Source: Lichenostomus cassidix (taxonomy: Eukaryota > Chordata > Aves > Passeriformes > Meliphagidae). Taken from it: a stretch of DNA of 64,000 nucleotides. Every line of letters begins with the position of its first letter. Position 1 is the first letter of the stretch. Below, one piece after another: positions 12,801-23,185 of this stretch. The position numbers were made by a program, and so were the translations under genes. The stretch covers positions 56,780,850 through 56,844,849 of the forward strand of contig CM039183.1 in assembly GCA_008360975.2 (NCBI GenBank), given 5' to 3'. The notes beneath the pieces were generated by a model that saw only the letters and a program-made list of their open reading frames with translations, did no database searches and was not told the origin of the DNA.

Positions 12801-13561
12801 AGAAAAGTGGAAAAATTGGAAATTAACAGTAATTCAATTTCACATTGGGAAAAAAATTATCTGTTACCAGAATCAACTAAAGTTACACTAAAATTTCCTT
12901 TATTTTTGACAGGCTTGAACTGCTCCTTCATCTCTTTCAGAAATTTAAAAACCCTACCTCCTGAGAAGGGCAAAATAAGCATGAAATATGTCAGCCAATG
13001 ATTCAGGATAAACAAAATAGATTCAATGAAGGTATTTTTCACTGAATAAAAAGCTGAACACCATGAGCACCATGCTGATTTTTTTCTTATTACTGTGATT
13101 TGACATTTCTGACTTGTTATCAAGATATATTTTCTTGACACAGCCATCAAATTATGGGAGGCAAAACAGACCCTGAGGTGTAAGAGGCCTCATCACATAC
13201 CTTGTACCCAATATTCACCTCAGCAGGTGCTGTCTCCCGAGACATCATTTCATCACTCCCATTACTGTACATGTAGTCTATTACTGACTAAATACCTACC
13301 GCAAGAGAAATAGAGAAATAAAATACTGCTTTTCTCTATCCACCACACACAGGTATTAGGCAGAAGAATGTTTAGCTTAAGGAACATTCCTAAAAACAGA
13401 TAATTCAAGTATGCTGAATTTCTTACCCCAACATCACGCTTGTATATCACATTTGCTCCCTCTAATGCAATCTTCCTCAAGTTTAAATGACATCTTGTTC
13501 TAAAAACACACACTACATTTGTGATTAAAATGTCCAGTGCAACATCACTGTCTGCATCCAT
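6731..13561 (-). CDS. TBPL1: TBP-like protein 1 (TLF/TRF2), six coding exons
   Basis: TBPL1 is a nuclear paralogue of TATA-binding protein. In the known family it binds TFIIA and TFIIB, does not recognise the classical TATA box, and directs RNA polymerase II at a subset of promoters; in mammals it is essential for spermiogenesis. Joining 13,561-13,427, 12,793-12,711, 11,801-11,738, 10,032-9,929, 9,830-9,736 and 6,801-6,731 gives 552 nt, 183 residues plus stop, with every junction GT/AG and all phases compatible. The product is almost wholly one TBP-like core of two direct repeats, roughly residues 5-90 and 95-180. Diagnostic stretches are MDADSDVALDILITNVVCVF at the start, NVLAVCNMPFEIRLPEFTKN in the middle and PNVKAVASAVEQIYPF near the end. 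The start is the first in-frame ATG of exon 2 and agrees with the family N-terminus. The C-terminus stops at ...ESRK, apparently three residues short of the usual form. TCF21 lies upstream on the same strand, as in other vertebrates. Confidence 0.97.
6802..9735 (-). other. TBPL1: TBPL1 last intron (2.9 kb)
   Basis: GT...AG intron of 2,934 bp between the coding exons ending at 9,736 and starting at 6,801. AT-rich, with no coding frame, RNA gene or named repeat seen. Confidence 0.85.
9736..9830 (-). CDS. TBPL1: TBPL1 coding exon 6
   Basis: 95 nt, separated from the previous exon by an intron of only 98 bp (9,928-9,831). Acceptor TTGTTTTCTAG, donor ACAG|GTATTT. It encodes YEPELHPAVCYRIKSLRATL, then QIFSTGSITVTG with the glycine codon split. 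This is the core of the second TBP-like repeat. Confidence 0.97.
9929..10032 (-). CDS. TBPL1: TBPL1 coding exon 5
   Basis: 104 nt with acceptor TTGAAAAG and donor GAG|GTATGG. It encodes VIFTDFKVVNVLAVCNMPFE, then IRLPEFTKNNRPHA and two bases of a split serine codon. This opens the second TBP-like repeat. The acceptor tract is relatively purine-rich just before AG, but the reading frame and protein match leave little doubt. Confidence 0.96.
10033..11737 (-). other. TBPL1: TBPL1 intron (1.7 kb)
   Basis: GT...AG intron of 1,705 bp. Nothing beyond AT-rich sequence is recognised. A short segment near 10,840-11,040 is somewhat richer in GC but contains no identifiable element. Confidence 0.85.
11738..11801 (-). 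CDS. TBPL1: TBPL1 coding exon 4
   Basis: 64 nt with acceptor CTTTATAG and donor CAG|GTAATT. It completes the split serine codon and encodes EEEAKFGARRLARSLQKLGF then Q, the long helix that closes the first TBP-like repeat. Confidence 0.97.
11802..12710 (-). other. TBPL1: TBPL1 intron (0.9 kb) with CA microsatellite
   Basis: GT...AG intron of 909 bp. It contains a short (AC)n run at 11,859-11,872. No other feature is supported. Confidence 0.85.
12711..12793 (-). CDS. TBPL1: TBPL1 coding exon 3
   Basis: 83 nt with acceptor TTTTTTAG and donor AAG|GTGAGT. It encodes KVLMKLRKPRITATIWSSGK followed by VICTGAT and the first two bases of a serine codon. This is the strand pair of the first TBP-like repeat. 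A valine stands where I recall isoleucine in the mammalian protein, a conservative change. Confidence 0.96.
12794..13426 (-). other. TBPL1: TBPL1 intron (0.6 kb)
   Basis: GT...AG intron of 633 bp. Open frames on both strands (12.8-13.15 kb) lack homology and fall inside the intron. Confidence 0.85.
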
Positions 13562-13613
13562 TGGGGTGATTTACAACTCAATTTTCCCACCAGCTCACCA
13601 CGAAGATCACATC
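13427..13613 (-). CDS. TBPL1: TBPL1 exon 2 (first coding exon)
   Basis: The coding part is 13,561-13,427 (residues 1-45, ending ...YKRDVG) and is followed by a GTAAGA donor at 13,426. The leader part is 13,613-13,562, preceded by a strong acceptor with a pyrimidine-rich tract ending TTGCTTCTCAG. The main ATG has C at -3 and G at +4, a moderate context. The leader contains ATG-TGA, a start codon immediately followed by a stop, at 13,612-13,607. The 5' boundary rests on the acceptor only. Confidence 0.9.
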
Positions 13614-16600
13614 CTGAGAAGCAAAAATGATAAAATTAAACACAGCAATAGAAAATTGCTTATTAATGCCATTGTATACATTTGCCCCTTAAAAGAGACA
13701 AGAAGCAGAAATGACTACACTCTGACTCATTTAACATTGTGTGAGGAGGGGGAGTGTCTGCATCCTTTGTGCTAGAAAATAGGAGGTAACTTGTTCAAAG
13801 CCATGTTGCCAGACTTAATAGAAATGAAGCGCATATATATATATGAATTTTAAATATCCTTTATATATATATATAAGAATATTTAAAATTGCCAGTTAAA
13901 TATGTTAAAATTCTTAATAAGTATATTAGGATACTAAAGATTGCCCAAACTTCTTCCATAGCTCCAGTGGATACTCTTCCCTCAGCTCATTTGAGGATGT
14001 CATTAGACACCTCAGCAAAATGCACTTCTTTGACTGCTGAAGTTGATAATTCTGAAGAGTTTGACATTTCTTCTGGAATGGATGAGCCTATGAATACCTT
14101 TGAACTAACATGGGTTACACAAACTGCAGTCTGTAGACAGCCTGCTACCACAGCTTTCCCATCTTCATCTAGCACTCTTGGCGTATCTCTCCCAATAATA
14201 GCTTAAAGCAAACTATACTAAGTGTCCTGGTGGCAGCAACAGCCTGGGCTGACCCTCTGCACTCCCTGCAGGAAGGCATTGTACAGGCAGAGTGAAATCG
14301 AGTGTTTCTGAAGAAAAGCATGGCTAAGTGTGAAAGCACAGGAGGCTGCCCAGCACAGGCACTGCAAACCTAAGGCACCCAGGAAGCATCCAGGCTGACC
14401 ATGTACATCAAAGGCAACACTCCTCACACACACCTCAATCGGGAAAGAGAATCCTAAGACCAGGAGCTGGGCTACCATGCATCCCAGCCCAAGAATGCCC
14501 AACATCTCTTCTGTAAGCATACCAAAGCCAAGACAGCAGACATCTCAAATAAATCTCAGGTAAAGAAATGAGAGGGGAAAGAGCAAGATCATTGGTATAC
14601 AGTGAAAAGAACTTATATAAAAATTTCAGCAGTATTTCATGCAAAATAAACTAAAAGGAAAGCAAACAACAAAACCAAAAAAAACCTGTCACATGTGAAA
14701 TGCTCAACATGGTCATTATCAGAAGAGAAGCAGGACACTATGCATCAAGAACAATAACATACCTAACAGACTATAATGTATTTATATCACTTTAAATGCT
14801 TTGGCCTTGTCTTCTATGTTAGAAAACTTCAAGATACAACATTGTTGTTATCAGTATTTTCATCTGACTATGACTTCCTAAACATCATGCCCTAGTCTGC
14901 AATTGAGAACTCAAAGTGCATCTTTGACTACCACTCACTGACAACAAGAAGTAACAAACTACAAGGCAGATGTGCACAACATACTGGGTCAACTACTGTG
15001 GTGGTTACTGCTTGTACTCTGTAGCTTGCTCCCCGTTGAAAGAATTATTCTGTAATTGTTGGCCTGTCCAATACAAGAAAAGGCAAGATGGATGATGATA
15101 CAGAAGAGATGAAGAAACAGCAAGAGGAAAACAGAAGAACCAAAGGTTATGTGTGGGGGTGGAGGGAATGCAGGCAAAGAAGAGAACAAACAGTAACTAA
15201 TTAGTACTCCCAGATCCCTTTTTTATCTTTTTTATTGAACCAAACATTACATGAATCCTCAAAGTTAGAAATTACTTATCCCATCTGGTTTTGATGGACT
15301 ACTACAGATTGGGCAAGTAATTTATGGCACCAGATCCAAAGATAGCACATGTGCAGACTTTGAACAGCATGCAGGCAGGGCCAGCACGGAGCTGGAACCC
15401 GTGGCATCTTCAGAGAGGCATTTGTTTTCCACCCTGGCTCCAGCTCCTGGCTCTTGCTGAGTTCATTTACTGGAACCCAGGAAAGATTGTCAACAAGATA
15501 CCTCCAATCAGCAGCATCTCCCAATTATCAGCAAGTGTCTGCTGGCACACTCAGTCTCTGTATTCTGAAAGAACACCACTGTCATGCATAACACCCTTGA
15601 AAGGTTGCTAACATCTAGGCAAACCATAGCACAGTATGATAATGTCCCCATAAAACATGGCTTGTCTTAAAAAGATCCAGGGAGAAAAGTCACATGTTCA
15701 TTCAGAACAAAGGAAAAAGTGGTTGAAAAGAGAGGAAAATTACAATTTAAAAGGAAAAGATCTATTATTAAAGAAAAAAGGCGGCTGTGGAGCTGTCAGT
15801 AGGGATGTTTTCAGCAATTACAGTGTATCTTGGTTAGAAGTAAAATCTGCTTGAAAAGATTTTAAGGGGAGAAAAATTACACAGATTACAGTGGTGTGCC
15901 CCCATTTTCATTAGCCATGTTCTGAAAGCTCAAGCAACATATACTAAGGGGGAGGGGCTTTTTAATTTGAAATTGTATAGATTATGTCAATGAATTTGAA
16001 CACACCCATTCCTATTAAGCATACAAATAAAATGTTAAACACTTCCAAGGCATGGTTTGGAAAATTAGACAGACCAAAATGTTTCTAGGTTTGGATACTT
16101 GTTACCAAGCAGCAAGCAAGCCTAATCTATCACAATCTTTGATTTAAGCATTCATTTTAATATCTCACACCTTACTTGCAACAAAGAAAAAAAATAATCT
16201 AGAGAGAAGCTGTCCTGCTACCTTTCTTTGGGAAGCCTCAAATAACTTCAAATTCATAGAAACCATGAGAAAGAGCAAGTTAAACTTTTTTAAAAAATAA
16301 AAAAACGTGGACCACATTTAAAAACCACAATCTGAAGAACATGTTTACAAAAAAGGTCTAACAATGTCCAAGAAAGAAAGATGTTGCTCTTATTTACATG
16401 TATCTCCAGCAGCATGACCAGCTGGAACATTCTGATCCTCCTCTTCCCCAGTTGTCTCTTGTATTCTCTGCTATTCATACACACTACTGTACCACTAAGT
16501 GTTATTTCCCAAAACCTGAATTTCTCCATTTCCATATCTTTTCTGCAAAATGGGAAAAATAGTGCTCCTTACATATAAGCCTATTTATATTCAATATTTA

Positions 16601-19224
16601 TGCAGTTACACTTGCAGAACAGAGAGGCTGAGTAGAAACCAAACATCTGATTCTTTCCAGTTCTGGATTTGCAAATGCTTAAGTTAATTTTATTGAGCTC
16701 AGCTTAGGTTTTGTTGATTAATTCTGCCCTTTGAAGGTTCTCTCATCTGAATTGTAGAATTTTGGCAGTCTGAATCTCATTTCTAAAATGATACTTTGCC
16801 AGCTAATGCTAATTTAATAATAGGTTAAATTTGAAAATAATTTGTCTCCATGTAGAGCATTTCTTTTAAATTACCCACTTCATTCAACTTTCTCCAGCAA
16901 AAGAAACTAGCTAACTTTGATTTCAAGTTGTTTTGCACCAGCGTAACACAATCTACCCTGACAGTGGAAACAAGTTTAAATACATCTCTGCAGAAGTTTG
17001 CATTATTTTGTTTTATTGGGGAAAATTTAGAAGATTGTTCTTTCTTTTCAACATAGATTTCAGGGATACATCTGGAATATTACCCTAAGAGAAAAAAAGA
17101 AAAATTAAACAGGAAGGAAAAAAAGTAGATGGATTAAGCATGATAATGAATACAAAACCAAAAACAACACAAAAGCTAATGCAAGGATATTTGACACTGT
17201 AATGTATCCTACACTGAAACTAGAGAAACACCACAGAATAAGAAATACTTTGGAGGGAAGAATGAACTCTCAAGTTCTTACAGCATTACCTATACATCCA
17301 CTGCTAGAATTGTGGCCATACTATTTTAGATACTCTATAAACACACATGAAGACAAAACACCCTGCACTGAAATCTTACAAACTAAAAAAAACCAGCACT
17401 CTGTCTTCAGAAAGTTCCAAAGCAACCACAGCACATCATCAAAGAAAGAGGAAAGGCACTTGGGATGTGGTATATAAACAAAGTATTATTTTAAGCTCTT
17501 GACTACCTTTGATCCAAGAAACTCCAAGCTATAAAGGTAGATGGGGGATATCTAACAATGGTTATGTTAATGTCAGAACAGTTTAATAAACACCTTTTTC
17601 ACCAGCAGTCTAAGTATAAGCAATTTCTACTGGTTATTTTTAACCTTTCTCCAAAGCAATTCACAAAATGACCAGCTCCACAAACAATTCCAACATTGGT
17701 CATTACTGTGTCAGTCAACATCTGTCAAACTAATGCCTGAAAAGGATCTTTGAAGAAGTTAACATGAACCTCTACAGGACATTTCCATATGAGAACAAAG
17801 AATAAAGAAAGCCTGTCAGGAATGGCGAGAGTTGATTACATCCTTCCACTGAAGTTGTACTTTTAAAGATTTGTGTTCAGCCCCTCAGGAAACAGGTCCA
17901 TATGAATCGTTGGAGGTGAGAGACCTCTGCAATCTCCTTGAATTCTTAGACACAATACGGTCACAGTGGCAGGTGAACGACTCCCTGAAACCAAGAGCAA
18001 CACAGCTACTACTGTCTGTAAAACAGATATCTCTGCAGAACATCTTCTGGCCCAAACAACTTTCTTAGTTACAGTCACTGAGGCAGTGTGTCATGCTTTT
18101 ACTTTCTGTTGCAATGGCAAGTGAAACTGTGCCTAAAGCAAAAGGCCGTCTTGAAGCTACTGTTCTCACCTTTCAGGATTTGCACAGTCATGACGACTTA
18201 TATTTTGGGGGAGAAAATTTTCAAATACACACAAAGGCAGTATCAAAATTCAGTTAGATCAATGCACAGAATGATAGTATCAGCTATACTGTAAGTAAGT
18301 AAGACCTCAATCCCACTGTCAAATCTCTTGGATAAGCCTACTGCATCTCTGTGGGGTCTTCCAACACAAATCCAATTGTAAGAATAAAACCAAACAGTTT
18401 ATAGAACATGACAAGAAATCGTATTTTAAGTGATTCATAAAAGGCCATTTTCCTGAAATCTTTCTCTCATCAAAAGCTCCATTCATAATCAAAGCAAGAT
18501 TCACTTGAACTCAAGTTTGTGCCATCTTTCCCTTAGAACATCCAGTAATACTTGAATGCTAAGCATTAAGAAGAATCCTTTCAGTCTTTGTAATACATGG
18601 AAAATCATCATAACCATGACAAAAGTCTGAACCAACAGGTTCGGTGCCCATTCCAACTTGATGAAACCTCGTAAAAAAAGCAAAAATGTTTAGCTGTAAC
18701 AAAATATTTGAAGGCAACGGGTAAGCCTCTCATGCCCTCCCAGGCAAACATTTTTACCATTTTCGCGTCCCAGCTGAGGAAGCACGAGTACCCCTCCTAT
18801 TCCCGCTGCTGGGAATCTCACTCAAAGCCCCGCATGCACCAGCGTCACAACGCTCTGGCCAACAACTACTCCTTCTGCCCCCTCAACCCCAGCCCCAAAC
18901 TTGTGCGGCCGGCACGGCACAAACAAAGCGCAGGCAGCGAGCGGCCTGGCCACGCCGGGCTGCGCCGCTCGGCAGCGCCGGCTTGTGCGGGCATGGGCCG
19001 CCGCGGGGCACGGGGCGCCACAAAGCCCTCGGGGCCGGGCGCGGGCCGGCCGGCATGGCCGGGGAACGGGCCGTACCGCACAGGATGCCCTGCCCCTTCC
19101 TCCGCTCCCTGCCCCCGCGGCCCCGGCCACGCACACCCTCCCGCCCCGGGCGCGATCGGCACCGCGGCGGGAGCAGCGGGAGGGCCGCGGCCGGGCGGGG
19201 GAGGCCCCGCGCCGCTTCCCTCAC
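13614..19224 (-). other. TBPL1: TBPL1 first intron (about 5.6 kb)
   Basis: This runs from the candidate donor in the CpG island to the acceptor before the first coding exon. The right limit depends on which donor is used (19,224 or 19,378). It is mostly AT-rich and holds an AT-rich inverted repeat at 13,846-13,890. The frames at 13.89-14.2, 14.2-14.5 and 15.3-15.6 kb carry no recognised domain. No CR1 or SINE copy is visible in it. Confidence 0.6.
13831..13890. repeat. AT-rich inverted repeat in TBPL1 intron 1
   Basis: The arm at 13,846-13,860 (AATTTTAAATATCCT) pairs with 13,876-13,890 at 14 of 15 positions. The 15-base loop is almost all TA dinucleotides, and a second TA run precedes the left arm. 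The sequence could extrude as a cruciform or fold as an RNA hairpin in the pre-mRNA. Confidence 0.8.
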
Positions 19225-19680
19225 CTCGGCCGGGCAGGGGCGGCGGCGGAGAGGGGCGGGACGCGGGGGCCCAACGGCGGCGGCGGCTCTTGCCGGGCCG
19301 AGCCCGCGGACCCGAGACGGCGGCGAGGGGGAGGAGGAGGAGGAGGAGCGCGGCCCGGCGGCGGGCGGAGGCCGTTACCGTGCGGGCGGTCGGGGCAGGG
19401 CAGCGCAGGGCGCGGCGCGGTGCCGGTCGGTGGGTGCCGGTCGCCCGGCGGCGTTCCGGGTGCTGGGCCGACTCCCCGCGACAATAAACATTCCCCAGCG
19501 CCGCGGGCATAGACGCGGCGCGGCTAGAGCGGCCGCCGGAAGTCACGGCGGCGGGAGGGAGGAGGGGAGGAGGAGGGAGGGGGCCGCGCTTGCAGCGCTT
19601 CCGCCGCCTCCCGCCGCCCCCGGAGCGGGGTACGCCTCGGGCCGGGCCCGCCGTGCGCCGCTCCTCACGGAAACACTGAG
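18880..19680 (-). promoter_or_regulatory. TBPL1: TBPL1 CpG-island promoter and probable 5'UTR exon 1
   Basis: An abrupt GC- and CpG-rich island of ~0.75 kb stands in AT-rich DNA, upstream of the first coding exon of TBPL1 on the correct strand. This is the expected housekeeping-type promoter. Two minus-strand splice donors are plausible: CCGAG|GTGAGG with the exon ending at 19,225 (close to consensus), and CACG|GTAACG ending at 19,379. An ETS/GABP-type site CCGGAAGT lies at 19,536-19,543, suggesting initiation somewhere near 19.45-19.55 kb. No TATA box is needed or seen. The long open frames crossing the island on both strands result from its base composition. Confidence 0.7.
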
Positions 19681-19688
19681 CGGGTCAC

Positions 19689-19940
19689 CTCGGGAAGGAC
19701 CAGAGGCATTCATCTGGTCCAACCTTCCTGCTCAGGCAGGGCCGTCCTAGAGCACATGGGACAGGATTGTGTCCTGACGGTTCGTGAATATCTCCAGCCA
19801 GGGAGACTCCACAGCCCCTCTGGGCAGTCTGTCCCAATGTATGGTCACAGGCGCTCTAAAGAAGTTCTTCCTCATGTTCAGCTGGAACTTCCTGTGCGTC
19901 AGTTTCTGCCATTGTCTCCTGTCCTAAAGCTTGTACGGCT
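19689..19940 (-). mobile_element. CR1 LINE 3' fragment, minus orientation
   Basis: Read on the plus strand, this is the reverse complement of the CR1 3' region: 'catctggtccaaccttcctg', 'tgctcaggcagggccgtcct', 'gaatatctccagccagggag', 'ctccacagcccctctgggca', 'aaagaagttcttcctcatgt' and 'cagctggaacttcctgtgcg'. The end nearest the TBPL1 island has lost the usual microsatellite tail. It sits about 150 bp from the ETS-type site of the TBPL1 promoter. Confidence 0.9.
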
Positions 19941-21195
19941 GGTAACAGGCTTCAGCTCCACCACGTCCAAGGCAGCGCCTTTGCCGGCGAACCCGCCGGA
20001 GAGCTGGTGCTGTTTGCGGCTCAGACCTTGTGAACATTCGTGGCACATCCAAGGGGCTTCCGTGGGCACTGGTGTTCGCATGTCTTTAGTTTCGTACAGC
20101 CCCCTTGGTCTCTGGCTTGGCCGCTCCACATGCACTCTCTGGCTGAACCGAGTGGTCAGCACTGACTGTCGGACTGACTGTCCAAGAAGCCAGCAGACAT
20201 TAGGGCTCACAGCAAGAACACTCTGCCAGTATTGCTGCTCCATACATGCATGTTGCACTGCAGCAGGGCTCTGGTCACTGCCTCTTGTCTTAAAAATTAC
20301 TTGATTTTATTTATTTTTTTTTTTTTTATTTTAAGTGGCGTTATTTGGTATTGTGGGAGCTTAGTGTGTGTGAGCAGACTACTCACCCCAAGTGAAACAA
20401 AGATATGAGGAGGTGACTGGGAAGTCTCAAATATGCCCAAGTTCTGTGAGTTCTGTGTGGCCCTCAGTACTTTCTCTGTGATTCTAATGTTGTAAACGAC
20501 TAAAGTAAGACTGCTGCTTTGCACTCTTTCAATATGGAGATTGTTTCATCTTTGCAAAGTGAGCACATGGTGCATGCTTAGAAGAGAGACACATGTGGAC
20601 ACAGTGGGGGTGCCTGGGATGGCACTGGTTCTCTCTGTCCAGGACAGTTCTCCAAATCTGGCACTGTCCCACCTGTGCTCTCTGTAGGGAGTAGAGCCTG
20701 TGGTGAACTGTCTTTCAGCTACACTTACATGTTCTCTTGGAAAAGCTGTTGTGCTTTACATGATAGCCCAGGAGCAAATGAGTGGCTGCGGTGTGGCCCA
20801 TTAAACACTCACCACCCAGACTAATAGATAAAATAAAGATGTCAAGTTGACTTTGGGTTTATAAAGAAACATTGGCCTTTATATGAAAATGATATATATA
20901 TATTTATATGGGTGTACTGCAGAGTACTGTATTGGCAATTTCCTGAAACTGAGGTTCTGTAATCGTGTATTTTCCTTGTGTGACATGGTAGCAGAATAGC
21001 TTTCATTAGGATAGAAGGAGCAGTATGAAATTTAAATTTTGAATTCTTCAGAGTTGACATGTTTTCCTCTGCTAGATTCAGTTTTTAATCCTTGAAATGC
21101 ATGGCTAGGTTTGCTTGTCAAGTATAAGTATTTCAAGTTGTCCCTTCAACTCAGCTGCGAGTACATGGTTTCGCTCTCCTGTCCGCAGGCTGGCT

Positions 21196-21231
21196 ACACA
21201 CGGGCCGTGTGGCAGCGCTGCCACCCTGTGG
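21196..21231 (-). promoter_or_regulatory. Candidate CTCF-type site within palindromes
   Basis: The minus strand of 21,231-21,218 reads CCACAGGGTGGCAG, which fits the CTCF core consensus CCASYAGRKGGCRS at 12 of 14 positions. It overlaps a perfect 16-bp palindrome GTGGCAGCGCTGCCAC (21,209-21,224), and just to the left lies another inverted repeat, ACACGG-G-CCGTGT. This is a small GC-rich patch in AT-rich spacer DNA between a widely expressed gene and a tissue-restricted one, a plausible insulator position. It is inferred from the motif only. Confidence 0.4.
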
Positions 21232-23099
21232 CTTCCCAAAGACACGGATCCACCGCCTTCGGGTGAGCACAGGCGAGCGAGGCAAGGTTTTGGAAACCAG
21301 GATTCTGAATTTACCATAGTTCCGTAACTCTGCACGGGCTCTCCAGCATTTTTACAGAGTGCCTTAAGGGTGGTTTTGTTCTTTTATGGACGTCAGGCTC
21401 TGAGTCATTTCAATTGCACAGCCAAAGTAGGGTAGGGTGTTGTGACGTCTTCACTCTGACAGTTCTTTCAGGCTGTATCACAACAGCTGCTGATTTTTTT
21501 TTTTTTTCTGAATAGCTGGTCACATAGGCAAATTGTGAAGAAAATCTCTATAAACTCTGATTTTGCTTGAATTCTGACTAGGCTTATGTTTTTACAGCAT
21601 AACAGTAAAGGTCTTCAGAAATTCAAAATAAATATCTCCTAGCAAGAACGCATCCACTCTCTATCTCCATATGCTTCCTCTTTTCAGGGAATAATTTTTC
21701 TAGCACATATTCCTCAGAATTGTACAGTCATTGCTGGATATTAGGAAAATTATTTTTGCTGATGAAGAGATGAACCCATTTAAAAGTTTTGACTGCTTTG
21801 TCAGCCTGAGCTTTTCCTGTTTAGACTAGGACATGTTCTGAAGATTGCATCTTTAGGTATATATTTGGAAAATGTGCAAATGTAAGCAAGTAGCTATGAT
21901 CACATTATCATGGAATGCAAATAAGGTGATTGGGCACCTACGTAATTTGACCTGTAAGTTTTTCAGTTGTGCTGCAATTTTATTCTATACCTATATAGTT
22001 TACAAAACTGGTTGTCCTGTCCTTGCCTTCACCCCTTCCTGATCTCCATTCCTCCATGCAACTCTGACTTGGCTCAATGGCTTCCTCCACTAGTATGACT
22101 GAGAAGCCAAGGGTCTGTATCCTCAAGAGGTTCTAACTTACCAGACGCTGTATGACATCAGACAGGGATGGCAGAGAGGCTGTTTCTGACACTGTTGCTT
22201 CCTTACTATGTGATTTCATTTTCCCATGCCTTTATTTCTCAATCGCTTGTTTGGGAAGCAGAGGAGATGGAGGTGTGGAGAGGGTGTTTCCTGTGCTTGG
22301 ATATTCTGCAGCATGGAATACTGGGTTGCTTGGGACCACCAGTAATAGTGCAGTAAAAATAAGGTAACAATTTTAGGACACTTCACATGGTTTTTGTTCA
22401 CTAATTACAGCAGTGAGACTGAATAAAGATGCAATTTCATGATGTTGTTATTCAGCTGTAACTGCAGATTTCTGTAAAAGGAAGTCACTCATCCCACTGA
22501 AGTAAATGCTTGGTTATCTGGATTTTTCTATTTTTACAGGATTAACTTTCAATCAGATAAGATCCTGTGCAAGGTAGACTATGGGAAAGTGTAGGGGGGA
22601 GAGAAGAAAGCTGGATGGCCTCCTGAGGCAGCCCACAGTGAGGGGTAGACAGAGAGTTTTATGCAGCTTTGTCTGTGCAGAAGTCTTCATTGAAGTATTC
22701 GTGTTTGAAGGAGAAGAACTTAGGAGCAACCAGTGTCGTGGATGTTCATGGAAATAAGCTTGTGTGAAATGATCATCAGCTGCAAACATGATACTGCAGA
22801 TTAATTATAAGACATGTCCCAGGCTCACAGCCATCAGGGAATATGCAACAGGCCAGGCAGGGAGGGAATTCTTCGCTCCAGGGCTTAGTTTATCAGGTGA
22901 AACAGTAAACTCAGCTGTGCCTTCTCGCTGCTCTCTGACGACATACACTATGATAACTCATGCCAGCACTGTTAAACTGCTGCCTCCCTGCTGCAAGTGG
23001 CACTTATATCAGCTCCACAATATTCAAAAATTCTTTTCAATTTTATGATACATATTATGTATTTATTTATAGAGAAGATAAATGTAGTTACTGTGTAAT

Positions 23100-23185
23100 A
23101 TGTAAATATATATGTCACATTTTTATATGGTGTGTGTATATATTGCATAGTGTGTGTATCTATATATTGCATAATATATAGTGCT
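23100..23185. repeat. GT/TA-rich tandem duplication
   Basis: The unit 'gtgtgtgtatNtatatattgcata' type sequence occurs twice in a row (around 23,130-23,150 and 23,150-23,172), surrounded by further TA-rich sequence. It is a degenerate microsatellite/minisatellite. Confidence 0.6.

Noticed and set aside
13889..14206. Possible extra exon or pseudogene (open on both strands) in TBPL1 intron 1
   Set aside because: No known domain was recognised, and TBPL1 is complete without it. It could be a relic, but I have no support.
18708..19750. Open frames of 203-259 codons across the TBPL1 CpG island on both strands
   Set aside because: Stop codons are rare in GC-rich DNA. Several overlapping frames on both strands are open at once, the predicted products are low-complexity Gly/Ala/Arg/Pro, and the position is that of a promoter.
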